A DNA stretch of 64,000 bases. It comes from Cystobasidiopsis lactophilus. Lineage: Eukaryota > Basidiomycota > Agaricostilbomycetes > Agaricostilbales > Chionosphaeraceae. A model generated the notes under the pieces. It was given only the letters and a program-made list of their open reading frames with translations, was not told the DNA's origin and did not search any database. The position numbers and the translations under genes were made by a program. Positions 35,478-47,139 of this stretch are shown piece after piece (the stretch's first letter is position 1; every line of letters starts with the position of its first letter). The stretch is taken from positions 3,359,883 through 3,423,882 of the forward strand of contig BCIO01000002.1 of the NCBI GenBank assembly GCA_001599975.1. The letters are read 5' to 3'.

Positions 35478-36208
35478 AGATCGTTGCGAGTCTCGTCGAG
35501 GTGAGCTTGGAATCTGCTAGCTTCCTACGATGCACGGTCCTAAGAGTGGCCTGCCGCTAGTCTCTCGCAGCTCCGTGGACCCAGTTTCGGCCTCTGCCGC
35601 CCATCCTTCGGACCAGAGCAGAAGGCTCTAGATCAGACTTCGTTTCTTTCTCTCTATTCGGCCTCTTGCTTCACCTCCCTCTTTCTCATCTCTGTGTGCC
35701 GTATCCACATCTCAGCCGCCCCCTATTAATCCAGCGGGCTTTTCTTACTTGGGTCGAGACGACTCGAAGGGCCAGCACTTTCTCCCAAAAAGCGGTCTCT
35801 GGCTGAATGTCATTTAGGAAACCCTCTCTCCTCTCTGCATTGTACTTTGATCTTTCCCTTGAGACTCTCATCAGCGTGGCCTCTGAGCGACGGGTCGGTG
35901 AGCTTGACGAAGATGTTGTGCAAGCCCAGGTGGTAAGCCAAGCTGAGATTGTGCGCTGCCCGTGAGCCATCAAGTCTAGAGCATTCAAAGGACCGATAGC
36001 CGCACCTGATCACACTTCCCATCAAGAGTTTCAGACACGATCCAGGAACTAAGCGGTTTCGGATCCACGCGATGGAAAAAGTTCGCGTTTCTTGAAGTCC
36101 CGCCTCTGTCGTTTGTCGTGCTCAACGACCTTCTTAGCGACTCTGCCTGCATCGTGCATGGATTGACTGGCCCATTGCAGTCCTAGCCAATAGATCCCAT
36201 CCCAAGAG
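35478..36208. other. intergenic region holding the duplicated transcription-factor scrap
   Basis: This 731-bp gap lies between the bZIP gene and the next + gene. Apart from the 160-bp copy at 35867-36026, it holds only short frames and a pyrimidine-rich tract near 35635-35700. Confidence 0.45.
35867..36026 (-). pseudogene. 160-bp inverted copy of part of the Zn2Cys6 gene
   Basis: The reverse complement matches 22277-22436 with five substitutions and no indels. Homology stops sharply at both ends. Four of the five differences change an amino acid (W to R, L to A, Y to N, Y to H in the LSLAYHLGLHN block region), which suggests no protein-level constraint on one of the copies. It carries the likely intron of the parent gene, so it arose by DNA duplication and not through mRNA. 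Confidence 0.8.
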
Positions 36209-39200
36209 ATGCTGTCCAAGGCCGAAGCGCTCACCACGGCGAAGCGGCTGCTGCTGGCTGCGGTGCAGTCGCCCGAGCAGGCCTCGCTGCTGGCCGCCTA
36301 TTTGCTGTTGCTGGATTGCTTGTCGTTCTTGGCCGAGTGCAGGGAGCTGAGGGACAAGCCGGACGAGTTGCGCAGGGCGGCACTGGTCTGGCAGCGTTAT
36401 GCGCTCGAAGTCGTGCGTTTGCAGTCCGCAGCATCGACGCGGGAGTCGCTCATTCGCCCGACTACGTTCGTTTGCAGTACTCGTATGGATCTGGCGTCTC
36501 CCCGCTGCCATTCGCACACGCAGAAGAGGCGCTCTCTGGCCCACAAGACCCGAGCGCTCAAGCCCTTCAACTTGGCCTGCTGTGCTTGGGTCTCCTCCAG
36601 CAGACAAAAGACCTCCCCTTTGCAGGTACGCCTTGAGCTCCTCTGATGTTGTCCGGTAGCAGCCAAAGCTGATTGGCCATCGTCGCAGATTCCACAGAGG
36701 AAGAGGGCAAGTGTTTTCTTTTTACCCCTCTCTTCAGGCCAGGTTCAAACGCGCTCACTCCAAATCACAGTCATAGACCACCTCCTGGCCTCGCCTGAGC
36801 CTCCTTTCGCCTGTTTCGAGACCGCTTTCTACCAGACCATCGCTCGCACTCTGTCCACCAAGCGCGAGACCATCGCCGCGGAAGGGCCGCCTCTGGCTGC
36901 GACCTTCAGAGCCTTGCTCTCCCATATTCTCTCGCATCACTTCGGCGCCGACCACTTTGGCCCCTCTGCTTTCACACCCGGCGCGGCCAAGATGCTTTGG
37001 TATGCGTCAGACGAGGCGGACGACCGGGCCATCATCGCGCTCTTCGCGCAGGCGCCCGCTCACTTGGCCAGCTTAAGCAAGAGCTCGTCCTCACACAGCA
37101 GCTTGCACCGGCACAGCTATTCGGAAACTGACCTGCCGTCATCGCCCATGTCCAAGAGCAGCAGCATTGGCGACGAGCTCGGGGAACTCCTGCCCACCAC
37201 CTCGCGCCCCTCTGGCCGCCGGAGGGCTTACAGCGGCGAGAGCACGATGACGGATAGCACTTTCAACGCTTCCTTCTCCATCAGCGGCAACCGCTTCGAT
37301 GACACGGCCTCCACCTACGGCGCGCCGTCGACCTTCGAGCCTTCCTTACGTAGCGCTCGGTCCTTTACGTCGCATACCAACCTTCTGCGACCCCAGTCGG
37401 CTCAGTTCAGCACCGACTACCACCAGCCTCGCTTTGCTGGCCAAGCGGCGTCGACAGAAATTCTGCCAAACTTCCCTTCGCCCGGCCCCTTTGCCACCTC
37501 GCTCGTCGAGATTCAAGGCGCGCCTAGCCACCCTTTGCCGCCCACCAGCAACGACCTTTCGCCGGACGAAAGGCGCCAGTTGGTGAAGAAGACGAAAAAG
37601 CTGCAGGCAATGCTTGGCGCGACGCTGGATGAGGAGGCAGCGGAAAGGGCGTTTGGCAAAGGACCCACCCGCTTAGTTTCCAGCCCGCTCCCCCACCGGC
37701 CCAGCACAGGTATCAAAGACGACTTCTTCGAGCTGGCTCCCTCGCCTACGTCGTCTTTGCATCGGCGCCGGTCGTCCTATCCACCGCCTTCCCCAACAAC
37801 CTCGCACCTGTCCACTGCACCCACCTCCCCCGTCCACGAGACCCGCCAGCACTCGCACAGCTTTGACTACGGCCGCTCTCCTGAGTCCAACATGTCCCGC
37901 TCTTCTTCTGGTGGTCTAACACGAACGGGCGACGACATGACCTCGCCCGAGTCCAACATTCGTAGCCCTTTGACACCAGGCGACTTTCAATGGTCGTACG
38001 CTTTCAGCCCAGGGCTCAGTGCGTCGTCCAGCAAGGAAGAGAGGCGTCGGCGAGTCCAAAAGGTGTACGCCTTGCTCGGCGAGGTCGTGCCCGTTTCGGT
38101 CATTCTAGGTGACGGCAGCAAGTCTCTACCACCTACTCCACCTGTGACGCCTCTCGTCAATTCAGCGGTAAATCCCAAAAGGAGCGCCGGCGGCGCCAAG
38201 CACGGTCGATCGCCCAGTCGACTCAATCAAGCCTCGGACGCCATTTCCCGCATGCTCAAGCGCAAGGGCGCAAAAGATGAGATGACCTCTCTGAGCGAGG
38301 ACTGGTCCAACAAGGTGCAAGTGTCCTCCGCCACTGCCATTGTCCCTCCGCCCGCATCAAATTCGGCCCCCAATGCGGCCACCGGTACGGCAGAAGATAT
38401 CACCATCGACACCATTCGACGGGCCAGGAAATTGGAGCATTACTTTGGGGAGCTGCCGTTTGTTGCTTTTCACTTTTTAGCCCACGAGGCCGCGCGGCTG
38501 ACAGATCTCCATCAAACAGACCTCAGCACTTGCGCCGCGTCCTCAATCCTCCTCTAGGCCGGCACTCATTTGACAGTGTCAGCATTGCTGAGATGGACGA
38601 CGACTCGAGCAGCGTCCTCGATGCGAACTCGGCCGACCTTTCCGCGCTGCTTGGCACCCGGCCACTCTCTGTTCTGTCCGAAAAGTCCTCCCGCTCTTCA
38701 CTACGTCGCCAATCGCTTGCCGCCATCCAGTACCTGTCCGAGCATGACCCCGTTGCTCTGGTTTCCAACCTAAACTCGGTCTATGGCCCACCAGACGTGA
38801 CCGCACCGGTGCTGCCTCGCGATGCACCGCCAGAGGAGGAAGACGAAGACCCAGACTCGCCGTCTGAAGCCGAGGGCGAAGCCAAGCTGGGCCGGCTGTC
38901 TTTCTTGTCCGGCATTTCAGCGGACAACCGCTTCTCCACCGCTTCCTCGGCGGCACCCTCGTCTCGGAACTCGGCCTTTGTGCCAGATCTGGGAGCTGAG
39001 TCGGTTGTGTTATCTCCCGTGACCCCAACTTTCGTCAAGAGGAGCGCGTCCACACGGTCGAGCAGCTCGGCAGGCCGACGACAGTTCCGGTCTGCCATGA
39101 AGGTTCGGCCACATTCCTTTGGTCTAGAGTTCTTCGTCTGATTGATCGGTTTGCAGGCGGCAACTGTCTTGGGCACAACTCATGTGAGATCTTATTTATA

Positions 39201-39394
39201 CAGACCGCCCGCTACGGTGGCTGACTTTCGGCTATCAGGGCGAGGTGCTAAACAAGACGCTCGCCAAGGTATTTGAAGACATCGAAGCTGATGCTCTCGA
39301 TGAAGAGGACAACGAGGAGCGCAAGGCCTTCTTGCGACAAAGCCGCCTCTTGCGCGACGCTTTGGTCTCCACCCAAATTCCCACTGCCGCTTGA
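36209..39394 (+). CDS. large Ser-rich protein of unknown function
   Basis: About eight exons. The N-terminal 120 residues are helical (AKRLLLAAVQSPEQASLLAAYLLLLDCLSFLAECREL, then GLLCLGLLQQTKDLPFAD). A second conserved-looking stretch is HLLASPEPPFACFETAFYQTIARTL. About 450 residues follow that are Ser/Pro-rich and probably phosphorylated and disordered. Ordered islands are RRRRVQKVYALLGEVVPVSVILGDG and IRRARKLEHYFGELPPQHLRRVLNPPLGRHSFDS. The C-terminus is acidic and helical (LAKVFEDIEADALDEEDNEERKAFLRQSRLL). One intron (36707-36770) needs a GC donor. No named domain was recognised. It lies just upstream of MDV1 on the same strand. Confidence 0.65.
36707..36770 (+). other. GC-AG intron in the large Ser-rich gene
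   Basis: This 64-nt intron has donor GCAAGT after GAG G and acceptor TCACAG. It joins STEEE to VIDHLLASPEPPF in frame. The overlapping GT (GTGTTT at 36711) leaves the wrong phase. Confidence 0.65.
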
Positions 39395-39536
39395 AAAATA
39401 CCCAACGAGGCGAACACCAACCGCTTTATGCATCTTCTCTACCCACGTTTGTATCATGATTCCCCTCACTTGTCATTTGGAAAGAGCCCAGGCGGCGCGC
39501 TGCATGAATTGTAAACTTTTGGACTTCGGCAACGAT

Positions 39537-42138
39537 ATGAACTTTGGCAACGAGGACAATGACGCCGCCTCGTCGCTGCCCGCCTCTGTCCGCGCTTTGT
39601 TCACCCACCCGTCCTCGGCCCAGAGCGTGTTGACCGACTTGGCGCCCCAGCTGCTCCAGAACCGGATCCTCAATGCGGGCAACTCGTCTCGCCTGCTGCT
39701 TGACCGGCCAAATGGGCCTGGCTCCATCACCAACACGCTTGCTGCGCTAGGGCGGGCGCCTTCGAGGCTGCTGCTCCCCTCCAGCCGCACCTCGTCGGTC
39801 AGATCGGCGCTCGACCTGGCCATCCTCGAGGTGGACGACCTCCTTCGCTTACCAGTGCCGGCATCTGGGCCAACCGCCAGCTCCAGCATGCTTTCAATAG
39901 AAGGCGCACCCGTAGATGTGCCCCTGTTCGCCGGCTTCCAGGCCACGACGCCCAGCTCGTCCAAAGCAAGGGCCGCCAGGCGGAAGCGGCGGGCCGACCT
40001 CACTGAATCGTACCTGTCCTACTCCAACATGAACCACAGGGCGAAGCTAGATGCCTCCAGGGGCATGTTGACTTCACCCGGCTCACAACACGGCAATGAC
40101 GGCGGCGAGGATGACTTTGTGCTCATCTCGCCTGAAGGCCAGCGCACCTCGACCGTCTCCACCACGGACAACACGCCCACTAAGGTCAGGCGGCCCAGGC
40201 GGTCAATGGCTGAACTGGCGTACGACGCCCAGGACAACCGCGCCGACCTGGCCCAGGATTTGCAGGACATTGAGCGAGATCGGGTGAACTTGGACGTCAG
40301 GCGGAAGCTGGTCATGGCCGAGATGGAGCAGGTCAACAGCAAGATCACCAAGTTGGAGAACATCAGGCAGGACTTAAAGAAGAGCCTGCTGAATTTGAGA
40401 GAGGAGGAACTCGAACTAGCGGACGAGCGTGCGTTGCCGGTCCCTTTTGCCTGATTCCGGTTTGGAAGGTTAATAAGATTTGAATTGACTCGCGCAGTCG
40501 AAGGCGTGCAAGAACGCATGTCGACTCTGGAGTTCAAAGCGGCCACTGCCGCCTCCCAGCAAAAAGACGTTGCGTCGTCAACCGCATCTTCTACGGCCAG
40601 TGGCGTTCCAGGACCATCTAACGGTAACAACTCACGCCGGCTGTCTGTTTCCACCTCCCGGCGGCGCAAAGGTCCTGCCTTCCTGCCATCCGAGCACGAC
40701 TCGCTCCCCGCCAACATCGCCTTTATGTCCTTGCATGCCCACGCGGCCCCCATCACCGCTTTGGACTTTTCCGAGCCCTATGGTCTTCTCGTGTCGGCAT
40801 CGACCTCGCCAGATGAGAGCGTCCGGTTGTGGGACTTGACGTCAGGCGAGCACCGAGGCTTCCTCAGAGGGCATGTGGGCCCGGTCAAGTGCCTTCAGGT
40901 CGAGAGCTCGCTATGTGTAACCGGAGGCGTCGATGGGCGGATCAAAATCTGGGATTTGGAGGTGGCGGAGGATCAGGCGGACGCCGAGGCGGCCGAGGAC
41001 CCCACCACCCCTTCGCTTTCCAAGACGGCAGCCATGACGGCCTTGCAGCAAGAGGAATCCGAGATCGCTGGACCATGCTTAAGATCGCTAGAGGCGCACA
41101 CCAAGGACGTCACCTGCCTATATTTCGACGGCAACTGCCTGGTCACCGGATCGAGCGACAAGACTTTGCGGCAGTGGGACCTCAACACTGGCCAGTGCGT
41201 GATAACAATGGACATGTTATGGGCCATGTCCAACCCCTCGACCTCGACTGGGGCCCAGCTTTCCGAAGCCTCACCGCCAGTCACGCCTTCCGCCACCCGA
41301 ACATCTTACAACTCCACCGCCTCGCCTCGACGCCCTACTTTGGGCCGCTCCATCAGAAAACTTTCTTCTCGAAACTACCTTCTCTCACAGTCCGACCCTT
41401 TCCTCGACTCTGTGGCGCAAAGCCACGGGGAGTTTGACCCCATGCTCGACTCTTTGGAGGCAGACAACTTTGCGGTGCCGACACCCGCATATAGCGATGG
41501 CAGTTGGGACATGTATCAAGATTTTGTGGGCGGCGTCCAGTTCTGGGGCTACGCTCTGGCTTCGGGCTCCGGCGACGGTTGCGTGCGGATGTGGGACAGT
41601 GCGTCCTTTCCCTTTCTGTCGTCTTTCGCGACGGTTATCTGAATAAAACGTCTTCAGTGCGAACTGGGCAGAACCACCGCACTTTGGTCGGCCACACCAG
41701 CCCCGTTACTTGCCTCCAGTTCGACGAGACGCACCTGATTTCTGGCTCGCTGGACAAGTCCTTGCGCATCTGGGACCTACGAACAGGCAAGGTGGAGGAT
41801 ACCATCCGATTCGACGGGCCCGTTACTGCGCTGCAGTTTGATTCGAGGAAAATTGTGGTGGCGGCAGGCGAGAACGCCGTCAAGGTGCGCATTCCGCCAA
41901 GCCCTCCCCTCCTGGCATTGCTGAGAGCTTCGGATGTCGTCAGATCTATAATCGTACGACGATGCAGCATGATTCGCTGGTAATCAACGGACACACCAGC
42001 CCGGTAGAGAAGCTGCGCTTCATGGATCGCTACCTGACCACAGGAGGCAAAGAGTGAGTCAACTTCGTTCTGCCAGCTAGACGAGAGCTGAGCCTTTTCT
42101 TCCACAGTTGTACTGTCAAAGTGTGGAGCTTGAAGTAG
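39537..42138 (+). CDS. MDV1: mitochondrial division adaptor Mdv1, WD40 protein
   Basis: Mdv1/Caf4 links the outer-membrane protein Fis1 to the dynamin Dnm1 during mitochondrial fission. The N-terminal half is helical with a coiled coil ([40 protein letters not shown]...). The C-terminal half has WD40 repeats: [87 protein letters not shown], and [28 protein letters not shown] is typical of the family. About 110 residues interrupt the blades after LRQWDLNTG. Introns at about 40435, 41600, 41885 and 42053 use consensus sites. The start is uncertain: in-frame ATGs also lie at 39456 and 39504. Confidence 0.9.
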
Positions 42139-42201
42139 TGGAAGCTAGACTAAGCTCATATAGTTAGCTGTGCGCGACATTTGCACTCAGTTGCCGCTAA
42201 T

Positions 42202-44163
42202 ATGTCACTGTCGCCTCGTAGTCCCTTGTCCTTTGGAGCGCCGCGGCGGAATGTTGAGCTGAGAACCATGAGCATGCGAGAGGCAGCCCATTTGGGACGC
42301 GGAGACTGCAGCCGCCATGAGAGGCTCTTGTTCGCCCCGGACCACCTGAACCTCAGACATGATCACTATTCCTGGTTTGTCAAAGGGTTGCTGAAAGTTT
42401 CAAAGGTCTGATTCGGGTGTGCATAGCTCGCCGGCATGCCCAGAAGGTACTCGCGGCACTGGAGAAGTACTCGACCAAGCTGGTCAGTCTATCTTCGGAT
42501 TCTTGGGCCTCCCATTGATACTTTCAGTTCGTCAGCCCGCTGTGCTTTATCTAGAAGGAGAAACGACCCAGAGAAGGCACAACACGGACCGGGACCTGGC
42601 GTGGCGACAAGGTAAGTCACCTTCCTCCCTTTGCCCATTGAGAGGCGTCAGAGAATTGAGAAACTTATTCAGAGTCCAACTTCTTCTACTTGTCCGGAAC
42701 CGAAATCCCAGGATCCAAGCTGGTGATCACCAGCAGCGCTGTGGCGCTCTTTGTGCCGCCTGTGGACCCGGACGAAGGCAAGTTATCTGGGCAATGACCG
42801 AAAGCGCGTGCTCAACCAGCCTGCAGTCATGTGGATGGGCCTCCCTTACACCAGCCTGGAGCATGTAAAGAGCACACATGATGTCGATCACGTCGATACC
42901 ACGGAAACTTTGAAGGACTACCTGGCTAAAGCGATGGCCGACAAAACTCTATTCACGCTGCCTGGTGTCACCGTGCCTTTGGAAGCCGCCAAAATTGACC
43001 AAGAGGCCTTGCTGAAAGCCGTAGAATGGGCTCGCTTGACCAAGACTGAAGCCGAGTTGGAGCTCATGCAAAAGGCAAACGATGTCAGCTCCAATGCGCA
43101 CAAGGCCATCATGGCGGGCATCGGGAAGAACGCCTTCAAGGCCGAGTACGAGGTTGGTGCCTTCTTTGAGTACCAGTGCAGGACCAACGGGTGCGTGAGG
43201 TTCGCGGCTTGCTGGCCGAACGCTTTTTTACCTGAATGAGCAGCGCGAACGACTTCTCGTACGAATCCATAGTGGCCTACGGCCCATCCTCGTCCACTCT
43301 GCACTACGTCGACAACACCAAGAAGTTTGACCTCTCGAAAGGCGAACTCGTTCTGATCGATGCTGGGTGCGAAGTCTCGAACTACGGCGCAGACATCACC
43401 AGGACTTTGCCCATTGGTAACGGAGGCCGCTTCACGGCTGAAGGGAAGGCCATATATTCCTTGGTGCTTGAGATGCAAGAGGCGGGCCTTGCAAGGGTCA
43501 AGCACGGCGCATCCTGGACCGACATCCAACTTTTGATGCACAAGATGATCATCTCCGGCCTCTTGAAGCTCGGCATTCTGATCGCTGGTCCCTCTAAGGC
43601 CACCGGACAGGCTTTGGAGGATGAGCTATATGAGAAGAACCTCTCGGTGCCCTTCTTTCCGCACGGTGTCGGCCACAACTTGGGTCTGGAAGCCCACGAC
43701 AGCCCAATTTCCGGCCGACCTGACGGACCCTTCAAAGACCCCAAGCTGCGATACCTGCGAATTGGTACGCTCCTATATCCCTATCGCACGAACGTCGCTC
43801 ATCGGAAGAAACTAGGCTTGGACCTTATGGAAGGTCAGGTCGTCACGATGGTGCGGCCCGGTGCTCTGTGCGATCCTATCCACCTCTGATACGTACGCAG
43901 GAACCTGGCTGCTATTTCAATCCATACCTGTTGGAGCCTTTCAAGGACAGCCCTCACATCAACCACAAACTGGTCGAGACCTACATTCGCGTCGGAGGAG
44001 TACGAATCGAGGACGATGTGAGTACATGGCACCCCGTTTCATTGCAATGCAGCATAACTCGAGTTTGAAACAGGTGGTCGTGACGAAGACCGGGTACAAG
44101 AACTTGACGACCGCTCCCAAGACCATTGCCGACATCGAGAAGCTGACAACGGGCGAACTTTGA
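42202..44163 (+). CDS. Xaa-Pro dipeptidase / aminopeptidase, M24B family
   Basis: Metal-dependent peptidase that frees residues N-terminal to proline (prolidase type). The core has all five metal ligands: LIDAGCEVSNYGADITRTLP (two Asp), HGVGHNLGLEAHD (His), EPGCYF (Glu) and GGVRIEDD (Glu). NFFYLSGTEIPGSKLVI lies at the N-terminal domain and KNLTTAPK near the end. Introns inside the core: GTACGC after LRI (to AACTAG), GTGCGG after VVTM (to TACGCAG), giving VVTM-EPGCYF. The N-terminal exons between 42202 and about 42610 are short and their joins are uncertain; ARRHAQKVLAALEKYSTK is clearly coding. The stop is TGA at 44161-44163. Confidence 0.85.
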
Positions 44164-44243
44164 ACAAACTCAGCAGAAAGTCAAGTAGATGGTGTAAATG
44201 AGAAGTTCAATGCCAAAATTTAAAGAGGGCTTTCGAGAGTCGA

Positions 44244-45493
44244 TCACAAAACCAAAGGCTTTCGCTCTCCTTCATCCTCGCCAGTCTCAACCTGCTTTCC
44301 CTTGCCCTTGTCTCTGATGGAGTAGGACTGTCCATCGATGCTATCCCCATCGTCATGCGATTCCGAATCGGAGTCGGTCTCCGAATCATCCTCGTCGCTC
44401 TCGCTAATCGCGAACTGAGTGTTGCGATCGTCGTGATCCGAATTGGAGGCAGGATCATCGTAGCGGACGGCATGCTCGACCATCTCGTAGCTGGCACCAC
44501 TGGAGTCGCTGCTGGCGGCGCTTGTCCCACCACCCACTGCAGCCGGCGCCTCTTCGACCGAGCCGGAAGCCTCCGGAGCGTTGGCGTCGAAAATGACTGT
44601 GCTAACGGTAGCGGGACCGATTGGGGCTGGAGGGGCGGGCGTAGATCTGGAAGTTGTTTTGCAGAAGAGCCAGAGCAGCAAAACCAAAAAGGCCAAAGGC
44701 CAGCCTCCGAAGTTGACTGTGTTGACCGTCACCCTAGACGGTGCCTCTTCGATAGTCTGCGTCGCTTCAGCGGTAATGGTGGCTGTAGGCAGAGCTTCGG
44801 TGAAGGTTTGGGTTGGAGAAGCAGTCGGTGTCGGCTCGGCGATGCCCAAAGCAGTGGCAATATATGCACCGTGGTGCTCGATCGGGTTGTCGCCGTAAGC
44901 AACGCTGAAGTCTGCAACAGCCGTGCGGTGAGCGTGGGCATGAGCAGCGTCATGGGTGAATACGAACCTTCGTCGCGCACGAGCAACACCTGCACTCCGC
45001 CGCTCGTGAGGTACACAGAGTAAGTGTATTGGTTGTAGTGGTGGTTTCGCTGAGAACTTTGCTGGTCAATGCTTGTTCTCTGCTAACTTGTGGTCGCAAA
45101 CTCACCCAGTCCTCCCACAGGCTGATCGAGAAGTCCAAGCCTTCCAACGAGTGGATGACGATGCTCTCCTTCCGAGTCTTGAGGAAACGGACTCCCGAAG
45201 CCTCATAGAAGATCTGTGATATGCCAAGTTAGGGCTTGAGTGGGCACAGAAATTGAGCCTGAAGTCACCTCGATATTGTAGGTCTCAGGAGCAGCCGCTG
45301 CAGTCAGCTGGACGTCAAAATCAAAGACTAGATGCTTGTCGATGGCGAGACGATATGTCTTCTGCCATGCGGGCAGCACTACGACAGCGGCCGCCGTTCG
45401 TGCCGTTGGTGCAGCTTCAAAGCTAAAGGCGTCGCTGCCTAGCGCCGACACGGGTTGGGCTTCAATTTGGCGGCCTGAAATAACTGGAGCCAT
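44244..45493 (-). CDS. unknown type I-like membrane protein
   Basis: About five exons. ATG 45493 opens MAPVISGRQIEAQPVSALG with no clear signal peptide. The N-terminal domain has beta-like segments (KTYRLAIDKHLVFDFDVQL, RKESIVIHSLEGLDFSISLWEDW, YTYSVYLTSGGVQVLLVRDEG). A Thr/Ser/Pro-rich stalk (TPTASPTQTFTEALPTATITAEATQ) leads to one membrane span (WPLAFLVLLLWLFC). The cytosolic-like tail is strongly acidic (SESDEDDSETDSDSESHDDGD). The topology resembles a surface or endomembrane receptor-like protein, but I recognise no family. It converges with the Xaa-Pro dipeptidase gene, 80 bp apart. Confidence 0.6.
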
Positions 45494-46101
45494 CGTGTTT
45501 GATGGATACAGAAAGAAAGCAGCGAGAGGTCATTCGGCAAGGGGAAGCGGACATATTTTGGTTCAGGAAGCCGTTGATGAACCTTGTTGGCCTCGCCACC
45601 CCGCTCGAACGAGTCAAGCATCCTGGTGCAAGGTGATCGCCACACATCATGACGTCGACGCGAGAGCCTCATTCCAATCAGTCCTGCAAGCACAAGTGGC
45701 GGGTTTGGGTCAGGCTGCAGAGAATGCTCCGGCTTCTCGCTTCCAGGTGCAACCAAAGTGCTGATGCCCGTGGTCTTATAATGCATGTCTGCCCGCTTTT
45801 CGTATATAATCGAACCCGTGGCGACTATGGTTCGGCTGAGGCTCCGCACACCCACACAAGCACACAAGCGCGCCGCACTCCGCGAGCGATTTTTGATAGA
45901 TTCTCGTGCCTGAAGGGATCTCCTAAGCTTTCCTTGAGCTATTTTTTTGGTGGGTGAACAACAAGGTTCGCAAGGAAGCGGAAGTCGCGGACAGCCGAGC
46001 ACTTCAGGCCGTTTGCCATAACGGCTCTTGCGTCCGGTCTCTCCGAGGCTCTGCTTCTGCTTTTGATCCACCTCCTCCATCCAACCACAATACAACAGCA
46101 A
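45494..46101. promoter_or_regulatory. divergent promoter between two membrane-protein genes
   Basis: A 608-bp gap. It contains a TATA-like GTATATAATCG near 45810 and a CA-rich run (CACACCCACACAAGCACACAAG) near 45850. Both lie on the side of the + gene. Confidence 0.45.
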
Positions 46102-46766
46102 TGAATAGCGACAAGACGCAGACAAGCAATGCCCACGTCGACATCGAGAGCTTGCGGCCGAGCACATCGACTCTGCAGCCAACACTTTTCCGCTGCATCT
46201 TTGCGGTGTTGATGATCGGAGCATACGGCGCCGGCTTGATCTCACTCTGCTCTTGGTTTATGGCCACGTCCACGTCGTCTTACCTCTTCGTTTTTGCCTA
46301 TCCTTTCGTCATGGTCTTGCTCTTCGATAAGAGCCTGCTCGATCGCTTCTTCACCAAGGAAGAGCAAGGCCACCAGGAGATGGACACAATCATAGACACG
46401 GCAGGCAGGTCTGCCCTCGTCCTGGTGGGGGTGAATGTGGTCTCCATGCTCGTGCTGATTTTCTGTGAGTGTCTCGAGTTGCCCTACGGCGAACTTGTGT
46501 AACGTCCAATTCAAACAGCGACATCATTCTTTCAAGAGATGGACGTCGTTCTGGCTATCCTCTTGGGCGTCCTGTGCTGCATCGTGGTGGCTGTCAGCTT
46601 CTATGTGTTCATACTCCTCGCGCTTTACCTCGCAAACCAAGATGTCTTCGCCTCAAGAGTCCAAGGAGAGGACATAGAAGCGTCGGGAAAGGCAGCAAGC
46701 GAAGCTCACGGTGCGAATCCACCTGACTCCGCGACTGAGGGCGCCTCAAGTGATGCAAACGGGTGA
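46102..46766 (+). CDS. unknown four-helix membrane protein
   Basis: Two exons. ATG 46102 opens MNSDKTQTSNAHVDIESL. Four membrane segments are visible: FRCIFAVLMIGAYGAGLISL, YLFVFAYPFVMVLLF, ALVLVGVNVVSMLVLIF and VLAILLGVLCCIVVAVSFYV. The intron (GTGAGT to ATTCAAACAG) joins LIFS to TSFFQEMDVV. The C-terminal tail is acidic (GEDIEASGKAASEAHGAN) and ends in TGA at 46764-46766. A further GTGAGT right at this point could splice to a longer tail. No family was recognised; the layout suggests a small endomembrane or tetraspan protein. Confidence 0.6.
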
Positions 46767-47139
46767 GTTCTCGTCACAGACGGCCCATGCCCAAACTGAG
46801 AAGTTTCTTTAGCCTACCTTGTGAGGCGAAGTGAGAGGGCACACAGACGGCCAGAACAGCAGGTGGCAAGGGCAGGTGGGAGACTTGTTCGGTTTACAGG
46901 CCCAGTGCTGTCGCTGTGGTATTACCAAGATGCCTCGAAAGCATGTTTTAAGTCATCGTCGCCCTGACTTTCAAGTCATCGTCGTCGTGACTTTTAAGTC
47001 ATCCTCGGTCGCCCCTAGTCTGACGACGGTGACTGGGAGACACGCCGAACAAACTTGCCGATGCCGCTGGCAAAGGGATCCAGATTTCTTTGGTAAACAT
47101 TTCAGACGAGATGCTTCTTGTAATGAGCGACTGCAAGTC
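46767..47139. other. intergenic, convergent 3' flanks with tandem repeat
   Basis: This lies between the stop of the four-helix protein gene and the stop of SEC63. It contains the 23-bp repeats at 46942-47010. A possible extra exon of the + gene would run through here to about 46960. Confidence 0.4.
46942..47010. repeat. three tandem 23-bp units with an inverted-repeat core
   Basis: The units start at 46942, 46965 and 46988. Units two and three contain TGACTT-TY-AAGTCA, an inverted repeat of six bases around a two-base centre, followed by TCGTCG-like sequence. Unit one is diverged in its left arm. They lie in the convergent gap between the four-helix protein gene and SEC63. Confidence 0.75.

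Noticed and set aside
45439-46245. 268-codon frame on the - strand
   Set aside because: It overlaps the start of the membrane-protein gene at 45493 and the promoter of the next gene. Composition is Arg/Ser-rich with no domain.
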